64,000 nucleotides of DNA from Prolixibacteraceae bacterium (lineage in GTDB: Bacteria; Bacteroidota; Bacteroidia; Bacteroidales; Prolixibacteraceae): assembly GCA_023229575.1 (NCBI GenBank), contig JALNYZ010000002.1, positions 1-64,000 of the forward strand. Direction: 5' to 3'. Below the pieces are notes generated by a model. That model had not been told where the DNA came from and did not search any database. It worked only from the letters and a program-made list of their open reading frames with translations. Positions within the stretch are counted from its first letter, which is position 1. Each line of letters starts with the position of its first letter. Shown one piece after another: positions 1 through 9,975 of the stretch. The position numbers were made by a program, and so were the translations under genes.

Positions 1-365
1 TCAAAGAACGGTCAAACTGTGTAGATCATACACAAATTTAGTAAATTGCACCCTGTCATTCTCACATTGTGGCCAAATTTTTGGGTCCTCACTCGCAATG
101 ACGGTATGCTGTTGATTTTGTGAGGGTTGAGAGAAAGAGGCGGGTCATCAATTTTCGATAAAAGCAGAATTGCCGCCCGCCTCTTTCTCTCAACCCTCAC
201 CTCAAAAAAATGATCCGTCATTGCGAACACGAGGCACGAAGTGTGAAGCAATCTGAAGCATTACTTGAATCAAAAACTGTGCAGATTATATACAAATTTA
301 GAGATATGCTCCTTATCATTCTCACAAAACGACCGAGAGGTACGGGTGGGAAGCAATCTATTCGC
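1..365. repeat. Intergenic repeat-rich region
   Basis: No gene is supported here. Two imperfect direct copies of a roughly 52-base unit lie at about 14-65 and 274-325; both begin with AAACTGTG and end with ATTCTCAC. Between them, CGCAATGACGG at about 93-103 and CCGTCATTGCG at about 215-225 face each other in inverted orientation, and the second is followed by GAAGCAATCT-type sequence typical of dispersed bacterial repeats. Short open frames in the region are repeat translations without recognisable protein features. Confidence 0.6.
120..200. repeat. Perfect 25-bp inverted repeat
   Basis: Positions 120-144 and 176-200 are exact reverse complements, starting GTGAGGGTTGAG and ending CTCAACCCTCAC, with a 31-base loop. 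It could fold into a long hairpin. It lies beyond the 3' end of the minus-strand gene at 366-1379, but no T-run follows immediately, so a dispersed repeat is more likely than a simple terminator. Confidence 0.75.
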
Positions 366-1379
366 TCAAATCATAGGATACTTCTTAAAAATCTCCGTCG
401 ATTTCATCAGAATATCAACGTAATGCGCCCTTCGGTAGGCGTAAGGTTCCTTGCTTTTTGACATTGACAATTTTCCCTTGAAATCGTTGATGGTTTTGTA
501 CCCTTTGGCATCCATCCACTCTTCGAGGGTTTCAATCATCTGGGTAATGTGGGCTGCCTTGTTCTTGTAAACTGTGCTGACAACCTGAACGGAACTTGCA
601 CCGGCAAGCACCATTTTGATCACATCTGTTCCATCAGAAATGCCGCGGCTGGCACAAATATCGGCTTTGATATTGCCAAAAAGCAGACCGGCAAAACGCA
701 GGGTGATCTGGTAATCTTTTTCGTGTGTGAGATCGAACGGAAAGAAGAACTCTTCGTTTTCGATGTTGATTTCAGGTTGGAAAAAACGGTTGAAAATCAC
801 GACACCTTCGGCCCCGGCTTTATCAGCCTGGGCAATAAAGTTGAGCGGATTCGCATAAAATGGAGAGAGTTTTACACTGATCGGAATCTTCACCAGCTTC
901 TTCAATTTCTTCAGAATTGACAATTGATGTGATTCGATTTTGGCGCTATCACTCTTTGAATCAGTTGGTACATCGTAAAAATTGAGCTCAAGGCCTGCAA
1001 TACCTGTCTTTTCCAATTGAACCGCATATTCTTCCCAAGATTGATCATAAATCGCATTGAGGCTCGCAAAGACAGGAATGTTTACCGTTTTGATCAGTTT
1101 TGTGAGGTTGTAAAGGTGTTCGCCTGCCCCGGCATGTTTGATTTCCGGGAAAATATTGCCCATCTCCGCATTTCGGTAGCTATATTCACCCACCTGGTCG
1201 TCCAGCTGAATCTGCTCCAGGTTAATTTGTTCTTCGAAAAGTGATCGGTACACAATTGCTGCAACACCGGCACGTTCAATTTTTTTGATAGCGCTGAGAT
1301 CCTCAACAAGGCTCGAAGCCCCTAGAATAATAGGATTTTTTAACTCAACCCCCATAAATGTTGTTCTTAGATCTGCCAT
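366..1379 (-). CDS. Dihydroorotate dehydrogenase-like FMN protein
   Basis: A 337-residue TIM-barrel flavoprotein of the dihydroorotate dehydrogenase-like family. The N-terminus has GVELKNPIILGASSL, the usual first strand of class 1 DHOD-type barrels. PISVKLSP near residue 170 and the C-terminal ADICASRGISDGTDV and MVLAGASSVQVVS segments match the phosphate and flavin-binding end of the barrel. There is no iron-sulfur domain and no signal peptide, so it is cytosolic. No pyrimidine gene is adjacent, and Bacteroidota commonly carry such a stand-alone paralogue beside a genuine pyrD, so the substrate is uncertain. The ATG at 1379 gives the full N-terminal strand. Family call firm; role in UMP synthesis not established. 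Confidence 0.85.
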   Translation of the reverse strand: MADLRTTFMGVELKNPIILGASSLVEDLSAIKKIERAGVAAIVYRSLFEEQINLEQIQLDDQVGEYSYRNAEMGNIFPEIKHAGAGEHLYNLTKLIKTVNIPVFASLNAIYDQSWEEYAVQLEKTGIAGLELNFYDVPTDSKSDSAKIESHQLSILKKLKKLVKIPISVKLSPFYANPLNFIAQADKAGAEGVVIFNRFFQPEINIENEEFFFPFDLTHEKDYQITLRFAGLLFGNIKADICASRGISDGTDVIKMVLAGASSVQVVSTVYKNKAAHITQMIETLEEWMDAKGYKTINDFKGKLSMSKSKEPYAYRRAHYVDILMKSTEIFKKYPMI

Positions 1380-1609
1380 AATCTTAATAAGTTTAATCGT
1401 TGTTATTATTTGCCGTACGCGACCCCCTTCGAAAGAGGATGAAGAATTTTTTAACCTACCGGGAAAATATCAAAGCATGCTGTCCCATTTTTATTCGGAT
1501 GTTCAATATTAGGCAATTTTGTTAAGTTTTCTTTTGGTACTCCTCTTTGATTTTATACGAATATGCCTTTTATTTTGTTAAGAAAACCGAAGTAAAAAAT
1601 AGGGACAGG

Positions 1610-3805
1610 TTAGAAATAGATCAAAAGGTTCATTGACAGGGTAACTCCCACCATCACAATGGAAACCATTGTCATTAGTTTAATCAGGATATTTAGACTC
1701 GGACCTGAAGTATCCTTAAACGGATCTCCGACCGTATCGCCAATGACGGCGGCATTGTGACAGGCGCTTCTCTTCCCGCCGAGATTTCCCTCTTCAATGT
1801 ATTTTTTTGCATTGTCCCAAGCCCCTCCGGCATTGGCCATGAATACTGCCAGGATGAATCCGGTAACAGTGCTGCCGAGGAGCAGACCCATGACTCCGGG
1901 AATCCCAAAGATAATACCTACTGCGATTGGAATTAAGATGGCCAGGAGGGAGGGAACAAGCATCTCTTTTTGTGCAGCTTTGGTCGAAATTTCTACGCAT
2001 TTGGCATAATCGGGTTCGGCCTTTCCTTCCATGATTCCCAATATTTCGCGGAATTGCCTTCGCACTTCGTCCACCATTTTTTGTGCCGCGCGTCCTACTG
2101 CATTCATTGTCATGCCGCAAAAAAGAAAGGCCGACATTCCTCCGATAAATGCGCCAACCAGCACCAATGGATTCATGAAAGTTACATCAAAGGCCGCCAA
2201 AACATCAATCAGGGTCCCTTCTTTGAGTTTAGCTGTCAAAGCATGATCCGGATGAAAGTTGACCATTCCAATACGGGCTTCTTCCAAAAATGAAGCCAGC
2301 AATGCCAGCGCGGTCAATGCAGCCGAACCAATAGCAAATCCTTTACCGGTAGCGGCAGTGGTATTTCCCAACGTGTCGAGGGCATCGGTACGTTTTCGCA
2401 CCTCAGCACCCAATTTGCTCATTTCTGCATTTCCTCCCGCATTGTCAGCGATAGGTCCGTATGCATCGGTAGCCAGTGTAATTCCAAGTGTTGAGAGCAT
2501 TCCAACCGCGGAAATGGCAATACCATAAAGACCCATGCTAAAATCTTTCATGTGCCAGCCTGCCGCAAAGCCAAAAGAGAGAATGATTGCGGCCCCAACG
2601 ATCAGTACAGGAAATGCCGTCGACATCATTCCGGTTCCAATACCTGAGATAATAACGGTAGCAGCGCCGGTTTTGGAGGCGGCTGCAATTTTTCGGGTTG
2701 GACTGTACGATGAGGAGGTATAATATTCTGTGACTTGCCCGATCCCAATACCAGCAAGCAATCCGGCGATCATGGCCATCCAGATACCTGTATAATTGGG
2801 CAGTTTCAACCAGTACAAAATCACCCAGGAGAGAACCGCAATACCAACCGCGGCACTGTTAACACCTATGCCCAGCGCCCTAAGCAGTTGTTTTTGGGAA
2901 GCTCCCTCTTTGGTCCGTACCAAAAAAATTCCCATGATCGAGAGTATGGTACCAACGGCAGCAATCAGCATCGGTGCAATCACCGCTTTGAATTGCATGT
3001 TGACACCCATAGCGGCGAATCCGGCTGCCCCCAATGCTGCGGTCGAGAGAACCGCACCGCAATAGGATTCATACAGATCGGCCCCCATTCCGGCAACGTC
3101 GCCAACATTGTCGCCAACATTGTCGGCTATGGTGGCAGGGTTCCGGGGATCATCTTCCGGGATGCCAACCTCTATTTTGCCAACCAGGTCCGCCCCAACA
3201 TCGGCGGCTTTGGTGAAAATACCTCCACCAACCCTGGCAAAAAGCGCCTGTGTGGAGGCACCCATTCCGAAGGTCAAAGTGGTGGTGGTGATGATATTCA
3301 GATTGGAGCCATCGAGCGTTGCACCGGCCGGATAGATCGAATTCAGGATGATAAACCATGCAGATATGTCGAGCAAGGCCAGCCCAACCACTACCAAACC
3401 CATGACGGCGCCACTTCTGAATGCCACTACCAGCCCTTTGTTCAATGACTGATTGGCAGCGTGGGCGGCACGCGCAGAGGCATAGGTTGCAGTCTTCATT
3501 CCAAAAAAACCGGCGAGACCTGAGAAAAAACCCCCTGTTAAAAATGCAAATGGCACGAATGGATTTTGAATCCTCAGGCCATAAGCCAGAAAGGCGAAGA
3601 AGAGTGCCAGAAAAATAAAGACAAGGGTTACAATTTTGTACTGCTGACGAAGATATGCCATCGCGCCTATCCGTACATGTTTGGCAATTTTTTTCATCAA
3701 ATCGGTCCCTTCACTGTAGCCCATCATGTCACGGTAGAAATAATAGGCAAAACACAACGCCACAATCGAAGAGATTGGGATCACCCAAAAAATTGGATCA
3801 ATCAT
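1610..3805 (-). CDS. hppA: Membrane-bound ion-translocating pyrophosphatase
   Basis: A 731-residue polytopic protein with about 16 hydrophobic segments, the usual length for bacterial M-PPases. It hydrolyses cytoplasmic pyrophosphate and pumps H+ or Na+ across the inner membrane. The substrate motif [11 protein letters not shown] (D-x7-K-x-E) is followed by the acidic [18 protein letters not shown] segment, with a second acidic cluster [12 protein letters not shown] and [16 protein letters not shown] near the C-terminus. [10 protein letters not shown] carries alanine at the position that is lysine in potassium-independent enzymes, so the K+-dependent class is inferred. Whether it moves Na+ or H+ cannot be settled by eye. 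Monocistronic, with nothing co-directional nearby except the gene at 366-1379, about 230 bases downstream. Confidence 0.95.
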   Translation of the reverse strand: MIDPIFWVIPISSIVALCFAYYFYRDMMGYSEGTDLMKKIAKHVRIGAMAYLRQQYKIVTLVFIFLALFFAFLAYGLRIQNPFVPFAFLTGGFFSGLAGFFGMKTATYASARAAHAANQSLNKGLVVAFRSGAVMGLVVVGLALLDISAWFIILNSIYPAGATLDGSNLNIITTTTLTFGMGASTQALFARVGGGIFTKAADVGADLVGKIEVGIPEDDPRNPATIADNVGDNVGDVAGMGADLYESYCGAVLSTAALGAAGFAAMGVNMQFKAVIAPMLIAAVGTILSIMGIFLVRTKEGASQKQLLRALGIGVNSAAVGIAVLSWVILYWLKLPNYTGIWMAMIAGLLAGIGIGQVTEYYTSSSYSPTRKIAAASKTGAATVIISGIGTGMMSTAFPVLIVGAAIILSFGFAAGWHMKDFSMGLYGIAISAVGMLSTLGITLATDAYGPIADNAGGNAEMSKLGAEVRKRTDALDTLGNTTAATGKGFAIGSAALTALALLASFLEEARIGMVNFHPDHALTAKLKEGTLIDVLAAFDVTFMNPLVLVGAFIGGMSAFLFCGMTMNAVGRAAQKMVDEVRRQFREILGIMEGKAEPDYAKCVEISTKAAQKEMLVPSLLAILIPIAVGIIFGIPGVMGLLLGSTVTGFILAVFMANAGGAWDNAKKYIEEGNLGGKRSACHNAAVIGDTVGDPFKDTSGPSLNILIKLMTMVSIVMVGVTLSMNLLIYF

Positions 3806-4149
3806 ATCATTATTGATTTGTTAATTATTGAATATAAGCTAGATAAGTAATCAGGAGGAGCCCAAATCAATCTCAAAGGTGTCGAAAAAATATTAATAAT
3901 CCAGATGTTCAATATTAAGATAACATTAATTCATATACGGTTGATATATAAATGTATATAAATATTTGAATGTTCATTTTGATGATTATGTTGTTGCCAT
4001 TTGATCCGCATTTTTCATTGCGTAAAAAGCGTGGGATTAATCAAACGGACAATGAAAATTTGTTGGGATTTTTTAATTTTGAAACACGAACCAACAAGGG
4101 CCATCTGAGTTTTTCCAATTCAATCAATTGACAATTAACTATTTTATCC
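3806..4149. other. Divergent AT-rich intergenic region
   Basis: This 344-base stretch separates hppA (minus) from the GH92 remnant (plus) and should hold the hppA promoter. It is AT-rich and has no open frame with protein-like features. I could not fix a promoter with confidence. Confidence 0.5.
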
Positions 4150-5240
4150 ATGAATAAACTGAAGCGGTTTTTGCTTTATGTGGTACTCTTTATTTTTGCT
4201 GTTGTATTGGCAATGAGTTCTTTGTATGGCTATTTTGCCTACCGGAACAATCAACCTTTCGGGCAACTGAAAACCTCCTTCGAACCAGGTAAATTGGGTC
4301 AAAATGTAGTACCTTTCATCGGGACGGGCGGTTATTACTGGGTATGTGCAAATAATTTCCCAGGGGCCTCCATGCCTTTTGGGGTGGTTCGATTGATCCC
4401 AACAAAACGGAATTTTCATCCAGTGTAAAGAGTTTCGGAACCTTTGCCGGCAGGTATGGCGGGATCAAAGTGTACCTGTTTGGACGGTTTGACCGTGCCT
4501 ATTCGAAATCGGTAATCCTGGAGGGGAGAAGCCTGCCGACAGGCCAGACGCGGGGATCGGGAAAGAGCCTGGGTGTTGATTTTCAATTTGACAATAATGG
4601 GCGACCCATAGGCCTGAGAATTGGTATCTCCCATGTAAGCATCGAAAATGCCAGGCAGAACCTGGAAACGGAAACATGCGGATTAAGCTTTGAGGCATTG
4701 GTGGAGAATGGCAAGGGCAAATGGGAAGAGAAGTTCGCCCTGATTGAACCGGAGTTTGACAATAGAAAGAGCAAAACGATTTTCTATACAGCACTTTATC
4801 GATCATTTCAAATGCCTACCCTTTTCCAGGATGTGAACGGCGATTATTTCGGATTTGACAAAAAAGTGCACAAAGCTGAAGGATACAAGATACTCGACCA
4901 TAAATACGATGTAAATGCCGAGGGGGTTGATGGAAATGACGACGGCGCAACCCTCTCCTCGTGGTATCTTTTTGCCTCGTTGGGACTATATCCAATTGCA
5001 GGTTCCGTTTATTATGAGTTGGGGGCACCGATATTTAAAAATGCGGCCATTCATCTAGGTGACAAAATCCTCGAAATTAAAACTGAAAACTTTTCTGCAA
5101 ACAACAGATATGTATCGAAAATCTGGCTCAATGGAAAACTTTTGAATGGTTTCAGGCTCAGTCACAGTGAGATAGTCAATGGTGGGGTTTTAAAGTATGA
5201 GATGAGTTACCTGCCGGTCCGATATGTTAACAAAAAATAA
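4150..5240 (+). pseudogene. Decayed GH92 alpha-mannosidase
   Basis: The remains of a secreted GH92 glycosidase, normally about 750 residues. The first frame (4150-about 4395) has an N-terminal membrane/signal segment and the family motif VPFIGTGGYYWVCANNFPG followed by ASMPFGVVRL. The reading then moves to another frame near 4391-4395 and continues PNKTEFSSSVKSFGTF, FYTALYRSFQMPTLFQD and GDYFGFDKKVHKAEGYK. There it jumps to the C-terminal signature DGATLSSWYLFASLGLYPI and YVSKIWLNGKLLNG. The central catalytic part of several hundred residues is missing, as is a stretch after the N-terminal motif. At least two internal deletions and one frameshift therefore separate it from a working enzyme. 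The second frame (4470-5240) is open, but alone it would lack a signal peptide and the active site. Confidence 0.85.
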
Positions 5241-5597
5241 CAACTACTACTATTCTTCAGGTCCATTAAGCAATATTCATTTTAGTAATGATGAAATTTT
5301 AACCCATTCCTATGTTAATTTGCTTGTTTTCGAAATATTTTAAAATATATTCGCAAAATATCATCTATTAAGGATTTTTAACTAATATTGTATAGTTTTA
5401 GTCTAAATTGGTTACTTTTAATACCTATGGAGCTACTTTTTTTAACTGTCAAAACAGTATTTGAGTTAAATTTCCTTGGGTTTCACACCAAGTTATAACG
5501 TAATAACTAACCACTTGTTCTTTTCGCCGCGCTTGAATTCTAATAACAACTAAAATAAGTACTTGATTTTCTAATAATTAATTCTAAATGTCATTCT
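5241..5597. other. AT-rich intergenic region upstream of Sus locus
   Basis: A 357-base AT-rich gap with no credible open frame. It must carry the promoter for the PKD lipoprotein and possibly the following susC/susD genes. TATAGTTTTAG near 5392 resembles the Bacteroidota -7 element only loosely, so no site is called. Confidence 0.4.
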
Positions 5598-6524
5598 ATG
5601 AAAAGAAAATTTAAATTAGCCGGCTTGCTATTTTTAGGGATGATTCTTTTTGTTACCTGCAAAAAGGAAACACCCCTTCCGACAGCCTCTTTTACTTACT
5701 CGGTCACTGGTAATACGGTTACTTTTTATGCCCAGGTTACCAACGACAGTAAATATGAGTGGAATTTTGGAGATGGAAGTTACATCAATACCATTCACTC
5801 CCCAGTTCATTCTTATTCTTCCTATGGAGTCGATTATAACGTCAGTTTGACAATCATTGGTCCGGGCGGTTCTACCACAATCACAGGTAAAGTTACTATT
5901 CCACCCAAAACCAAGATGCAGCTTCTCACTGGCGGTGTTGCAGGTTCTACCAGCAGTAAAAAATGGAGGCTCAGCTCTTCGGCTCCTTCCTTCCTTATTA
6001 CCGCTGCGACATCCAATTTCCAACCTACTGTAAAAGACTATCCCGGTAGTGTACTGGGCGCTGTCGGATTGGCAATGGTCTATACGGATGAGTTCATATT
6101 CAAGGGCGATGGTTCTTTGACCATTAATTCCAAAGGTGGAGGAATTTTTGCAGGTTATGTTTATTGTCTGGCAACAGGTACCCCGATTGTTCCGAATGCT
6201 GATGCAGCAGGAGCCGGTTTAGCTTATGCCAAACCATTCGTAACCCCTCCCGGGGCAACTTTTGCAATCAACGAGGGCAAGAATTTCACATTAACGACCA
6301 CCCTCGATGGAAAAACGCCACTGACGACAACTTATCCCAATGTCACTACTTTGAGTTTTACCAAAGGAGGTTTTCTTGGAGTTCTCGACTTCAAGAGTGA
6401 GTGCATCATCCAACAATTGTCCGATACCAAAATGGTCGCGAATGTATTTGTCTCTACCGTTTATCCAGGTTTGATCGGTACGCCGAATATGGCATTGACC
6501 CTGACATTTGAAGTAGCCCCATAA
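5598..6524 (+). CDS. PKD-domain surface lipoprotein
   Basis: A 308-residue secreted lipoprotein. The first 21 residues form a signal peptide ending in LFVTC, a lipobox with the modified cysteine near residue 21. Residues of about 28-105 form a PKD-like beta-sandwich with the signature YEWNFGDGS and later SLTIIGPGGS. The remaining roughly 200 residues are beta-rich and not recognised. It lies 96 bases upstream of susC in the same direction, a common position for a surface glycan- or ligand-binding lipoprotein of a Sus-like system. That role is inferred from context; the PKD fold and lipidation are seen directly. Confidence 0.8.
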   Translation: MKRKFKLAGLLFLGMILFVTCKKETPLPTASFTYSVTGNTVTFYAQVTNDSKYEWNFGDGSYINTIHSPVHSYSSYGVDYNVSLTIIGPGGSTTITGKVTIPPKTKMQLLTGGVAGSTSSKKWRLSSSAPSFLITAATSNFQPTVKDYPGSVLGAVGLAMVYTDEFIFKGDGSLTINSKGGGIFAGYVYCLATGTPIVPNADAAGAGLAYAKPFVTPPGATFAINEGKNFTLTTTLDGKTPLTTTYPNVTTLSFTKGGFLGVLDFKSECIIQQLSDTKMVANVFVSTVYPGLIGTPNMALTLTFEVAP

Positions 6525-6620
6525 TTGGTTATGGGGTGAGCATGAGAATGTCTGGCCCTGATTTCCCAAATGTGAAATAAAAATAGAATTTAGAATAATT
6601 ACAACTAACAAAAATTATTT

Positions 6621-9600
6621 ATGATGAAGAGAAAAATGCTTAAAGCAATGTTTCTGTGCATTTTAATGGTTGTATCAAGCGGCCTGTTTGCTCAAAATAT
6701 TGTCACAGGTAATGTCAAGGATGATATCGGGCAAACTTTGCCGGGTGTCAGTGTCGTAGTTAAAGGAACAACCATCGGTACTGTGACTGATATAAATGGA
6801 AAATTTTCGTTGTCGGCCCCTGCCAATGCCACGTTGTCCTTCTCTTTCGTCGGCATGCAGACGAAGGAGGTAGCGATCGGGAGTTCACGAAAGATAGATG
6901 TTATCATGGTTGCAAGCACCATTGGCGTCGATGAGGTGGTTGTCACAGCGCTTGGTATTTCACGCGAAAAGAAATCGCTGGCCTATTCTGTTTCGGAAGT
7001 TAAAGGCAATGAATTAACCAAGGGAGCAGGTTCAAACGTGCTTAAATCACTGGATGGCCGTGTGAGCGGGGTCAATTTCACCCAATCGAGCTCCGATCCT
7101 GCAGGCTCCGTTTTTGTTACAATCCGCGGGGCGACCAGTCTGAACATATCTCAATCAACTGCAAGTAGTCAGCCGCTTTTTGTCATAGATGGTATTCCTT
7201 TGGGAAGGACAACTGTCGATAACAGGAATGGAGCCGACTTTGGGAACCTGCTGTCTCAATTGAATCCGGAAGATATTGAGAGTATCTCCATCCTGAAAGG
7301 TGCCAGCGCTGGTGCCCTTTATGGTTCTGCTGCCGGTAACGGGGTTATCATGATCACTACCAAATCCGGTAGGGGCGGTAAAAAGGGGATAGGGGTTTCT
7401 GTTAATACTTCGCTGATGTGGGACAAACCTTTTAATTTCTTTGCCACCCAACTACTTTATGGAGATGGTATCCGTGCCTCCTCCATCTACACATCCGGTT
7501 ATGATTGGGGTGCAAAATTTTCCGATTTTACGAATGCACCAATCGATGCATACAATACTTTGACACAAAGGATGGAGACAAATCTGTTTGCACCTACGAA
7601 GGAAAACAGGCTTCAGGAGTTTATGCAAACAGGTGCAACCCGTAACTACAATGTAAGTGTAACAGGTAACTACAAAGAAGGGGTATTTCGCTTCTCTATA
7701 GGTAAAATGTCCAATGTAGGGGTAATGCCCAATAATGAAACCGAACGCATGAATGCCAGCCTGAACGCAGAGTACAACATCACCAAAAAGTTGAAGATCT
7801 CTGTAAACAGTAGCTATATGGGACAATTTACACCCAACAAAACCTCTTCCAACAGCGATGTAATTGAAGAGATGACCATGGATTTTTTGGGTCGCCTACA
7901 ACCCATCAAAGAGATGAGGACCGTTTGGAAAACAGGTTTTGAAGGACAATTGCAAAATGCACCTTTCTACAAACCCGATGGTACGCCAATGTTGGACAAC
8001 CCATACATGTATGCCTATTCGGAGATCAACACATACCGGAAAGACAACTTCTTCGGCAAGGCCCAGTTGGATTGGGAAATTGTAAAATCCCTTAAATTCA
8101 TGGTTCGTTCTGGTATTGATTACAACGGTGACAATTATGAATACAAAAGGGCCAAGGACTTTGTAGATAGCAACAAAAGGGACGGTAAATATTCTGTTTC
8201 CCAAGGGAACGGACTTAGCGTGCAAAATGATTTAATGTTGGTTTGGAACAAGGAGATCGGAAAATTCACAACCAATGCAACTGCAGGATATAACTATGCA
8301 TATAGCAACTCTTACAGTTATTCAGCCAACGCAGAAAAACTGGTAAGGGTAAATGATTATTCGTTGGGAAATGCCGTAGCCGGGACATTGACCTCGGGCA
8401 GTGGCTGGGGTACTGGTAAATCCCATAGTGTATATGCTACCGGACAAGTTGGTTATGGAAATCAGATATTTGTAGATGTATCAGGACGTTATGACAAAAG
8501 CGGTATTTTGGAAGAAGATAAGAACCACCATTTCTATCCATCTGCTTCTTTAAGCTGGTTGCCTTCTACAACATTCAAATTGCCTGAAGTTATCAGCATG
8601 CTGAAATTTAGGGCCGGTGTAGCACAAGTGGGCCACGGAATTGGAACACCGCGTAGTAACAATACCTTTAATTTTAGTCCTATTGATTACGGTACGGCAA
8701 AAATCGTCAATATTGGCGGATCATTGGTTGACCCAAAGATCAAGGCAGAGGTTACAACATCATACGAAGGCGGATTTGATCTTTCATTGTTTAAGAACCG
8801 TGTTTCTGCTGAGTTCACAGTTTATAAGAAAGTACACGAAAACCAACAGGGTGCAATTCCAACATCTCCCGGTATTGGATATGGAGGTATGTTAACCAAT
8901 GTAGGTACAGTTGAAGCAAACGGTTACGAAGTCTCCCTAAACCTGGTGCCGGTACGCACCAAAGATTGGAACTGGGACCTTGGTTTCAATTTTAGTCAGG
9001 TTACCTCAAAAATTACAGAACTCTCCAAGGAGTATGTTCCCAACGGACAAACATTCTATGGCAATGGACCGAACATCGATCTGCGGTTAGCTCAGGGTGA
9101 GCGTATCGGAACAATGTGGGCGCACCAGGTATTCACTACCATGCCTGCCACCAGCAAGTATGCCGGTATGATCGTATTGGACAACAACGGTGAGTGGAAA
9201 TATTCAAATGCTGAGAAAGACCGTCAATCCATTGGCAATTACAACCCCGATTTTATTTTGGGTGCACACTCTTCACTCAAGTGGAAAAATTTCAGGTTGG
9301 GTCTTGTCGGAAGTCTCAGGATGGGAGGTAAATACATCTCAGATATCGAGCGTCGCGCTGTAACGGACGGACACTCCTTGTTGACCATTGGGGACAAAGT
9401 CAACGGACCGAACCCTTGGACAGTCGGTGGACGTGATGCGGAAACAGGCGGTTTGCCATGGCCAGACGCAAGTAAGATGCCTTACCCTCAACAGGCAGGA
9501 TTGGTGGCAACTTATGCGATGTACGGAACCCCTGTTCCGATCAGTGATGCCTGCTACTTTAAAGGGGTATGGTTAAAACCAGGTGGAAACCCTGCAAACG

Positions 9601-9956
9601 ATGCAGACTATATTGTAAACGGAGCCGATCCGTTACAGACATTCTACGCTGTTCCCGGATTGATCCTGGGGGCTCAATACTGGAGTTTCCCGCAATCACT
9701 ACTGCGCGATGCAACCAACTTTAAGCTGAAAGAGATCACCTTTGATTACACCATCCCAAATAAATACACCTCCAAATATAAAGTAGAGAATATTGTGGTT
9801 GGATTTGTTGGCAGGAATATCTTTCAATGGAATGCTGCCGATAAATATGTTGATCCGGAATCAGCATTCGGAGGGATTGGTCAAAACCAGGGAGTCGTCG
9901 GCAAGGCCCTGCCTTCCATAGCATCATATGGTTTCAAAGTATCGTTTGATTTTTAA
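6621..9956 (+). CDS. SusC/RagA-family TonB-dependent outer-membrane transporter
   Basis: A 1111-residue outer-membrane beta-barrel for TonB-dependent import of an oligomeric nutrient. It has a signal peptide (about residues 1-25, ending LFAQ), then a carboxypeptidase-regulatory-like domain (about 27-105) with GVSVVVKGTTIGTVTDING. The SusC plug follows, with VDEVVVTALGI, QPLFVIDGIPL, EDIESISILKGASAGALYG and GVIMITTKSG. The rest is a long barrel ending in a terminal aromatic (YGFKVSFDF), as needed for outer-membrane assembly. The SusD partner begins 19 bases after its stop, so the two are co-transcribed. The imported substrate cannot be told from sequence; the neighbouring ceramidase-like and PHP proteins hint at something other than plain starch-like glycans. 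Confidence 0.95.
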   Translation: MMKRKMLKAMFLCILMVVSSGLFAQNIVTGNVKDDIGQTLPGVSVVVKGTTIGTVTDINGKFSLSAPANATLSFSFVGMQTKEVAIGSSRKIDVIMVASTIGVDEVVVTALGISREKKSLAYSVSEVKGNELTKGAGSNVLKSLDGRVSGVNFTQSSSDPAGSVFVTIRGATSLNISQSTASSQPLFVIDGIPLGRTTVDNRNGADFGNLLSQLNPEDIESISILKGASAGALYGSAAGNGVIMITTKSGRGGKKGIGVSVNTSLMWDKPFNFFATQLLYGDGIRASSIYTSGYDWGAKFSDFTNAPIDAYNTLTQRMETNLFAPTKENRLQEFMQTGATRNYNVSVTGNYKEGVFRFSIGKMSNVGVMPNNETERMNASLNAEYNITKKLKISVNSSYMGQFTPNKTSSNSDVIEEMTMDFLGRLQPIKEMRTVWKTGFEGQLQNAPFYKPDGTPMLDNPYMYAYSEINTYRKDNFFGKAQLDWEIVKSLKFMVRSGIDYNGDNYEYKRAKDFVDSNKRDGKYSVSQGNGLSVQNDLMLVWNKEIGKFTTNATAGYNYAYSNSYSYSANAEKLVRVNDYSLGNAVAGTLTSGSGWGTGKSHSVYATGQVGYGNQIFVDVSGRYDKSGILEEDKNHHFYPSASLSWLPSTTFKLPEVISMLKFRAGVAQVGHGIGTPRSNNTFNFSPIDYGTAKIVNIGGSLVDPKIKAEVTTSYEGGFDLSLFKNRVSAEFTVYKKVHENQQGAIPTSPGIGYGGMLTNVGTVEANGYEVSLNLVPVRTKDWNWDLGFNFSQVTSKITELSKEYVPNGQTFYGNGPNIDLRLAQGERIGTMWAHQVFTTMPATSKYAGMIVLDNNGEWKYSNAEKDRQSIGNYNPDFILGAHSSLKWKNFRLGLVGSLRMGGKYISDIERRAVTDGHSLLTIGDKVNGPNPWTVGGRDAETGGLPWPDASKMPYPQQAGLVATYAMYGTPVPISDACYFKGVWLKPGGNPANDADYIVNGADPLQTFYAVPGLILGAQYWSFPQSLLRDATNFKLKEITFDYTIPNKYTSKYKVENIVVGFVGRNIFQWNAADKYVDPESAFGGIGQNQGVVGKALPSIASYGFKVSFDF

Positions 9957-9975
9957 TGTATAAATTATTGCAAAT

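Noticed and set aside
2735..3448. A 237-residue plus-strand open frame inside hppA
   Set aside because: It is antisense to strongly conserved pyrophosphatase motifs and its translation has no domain-like features.
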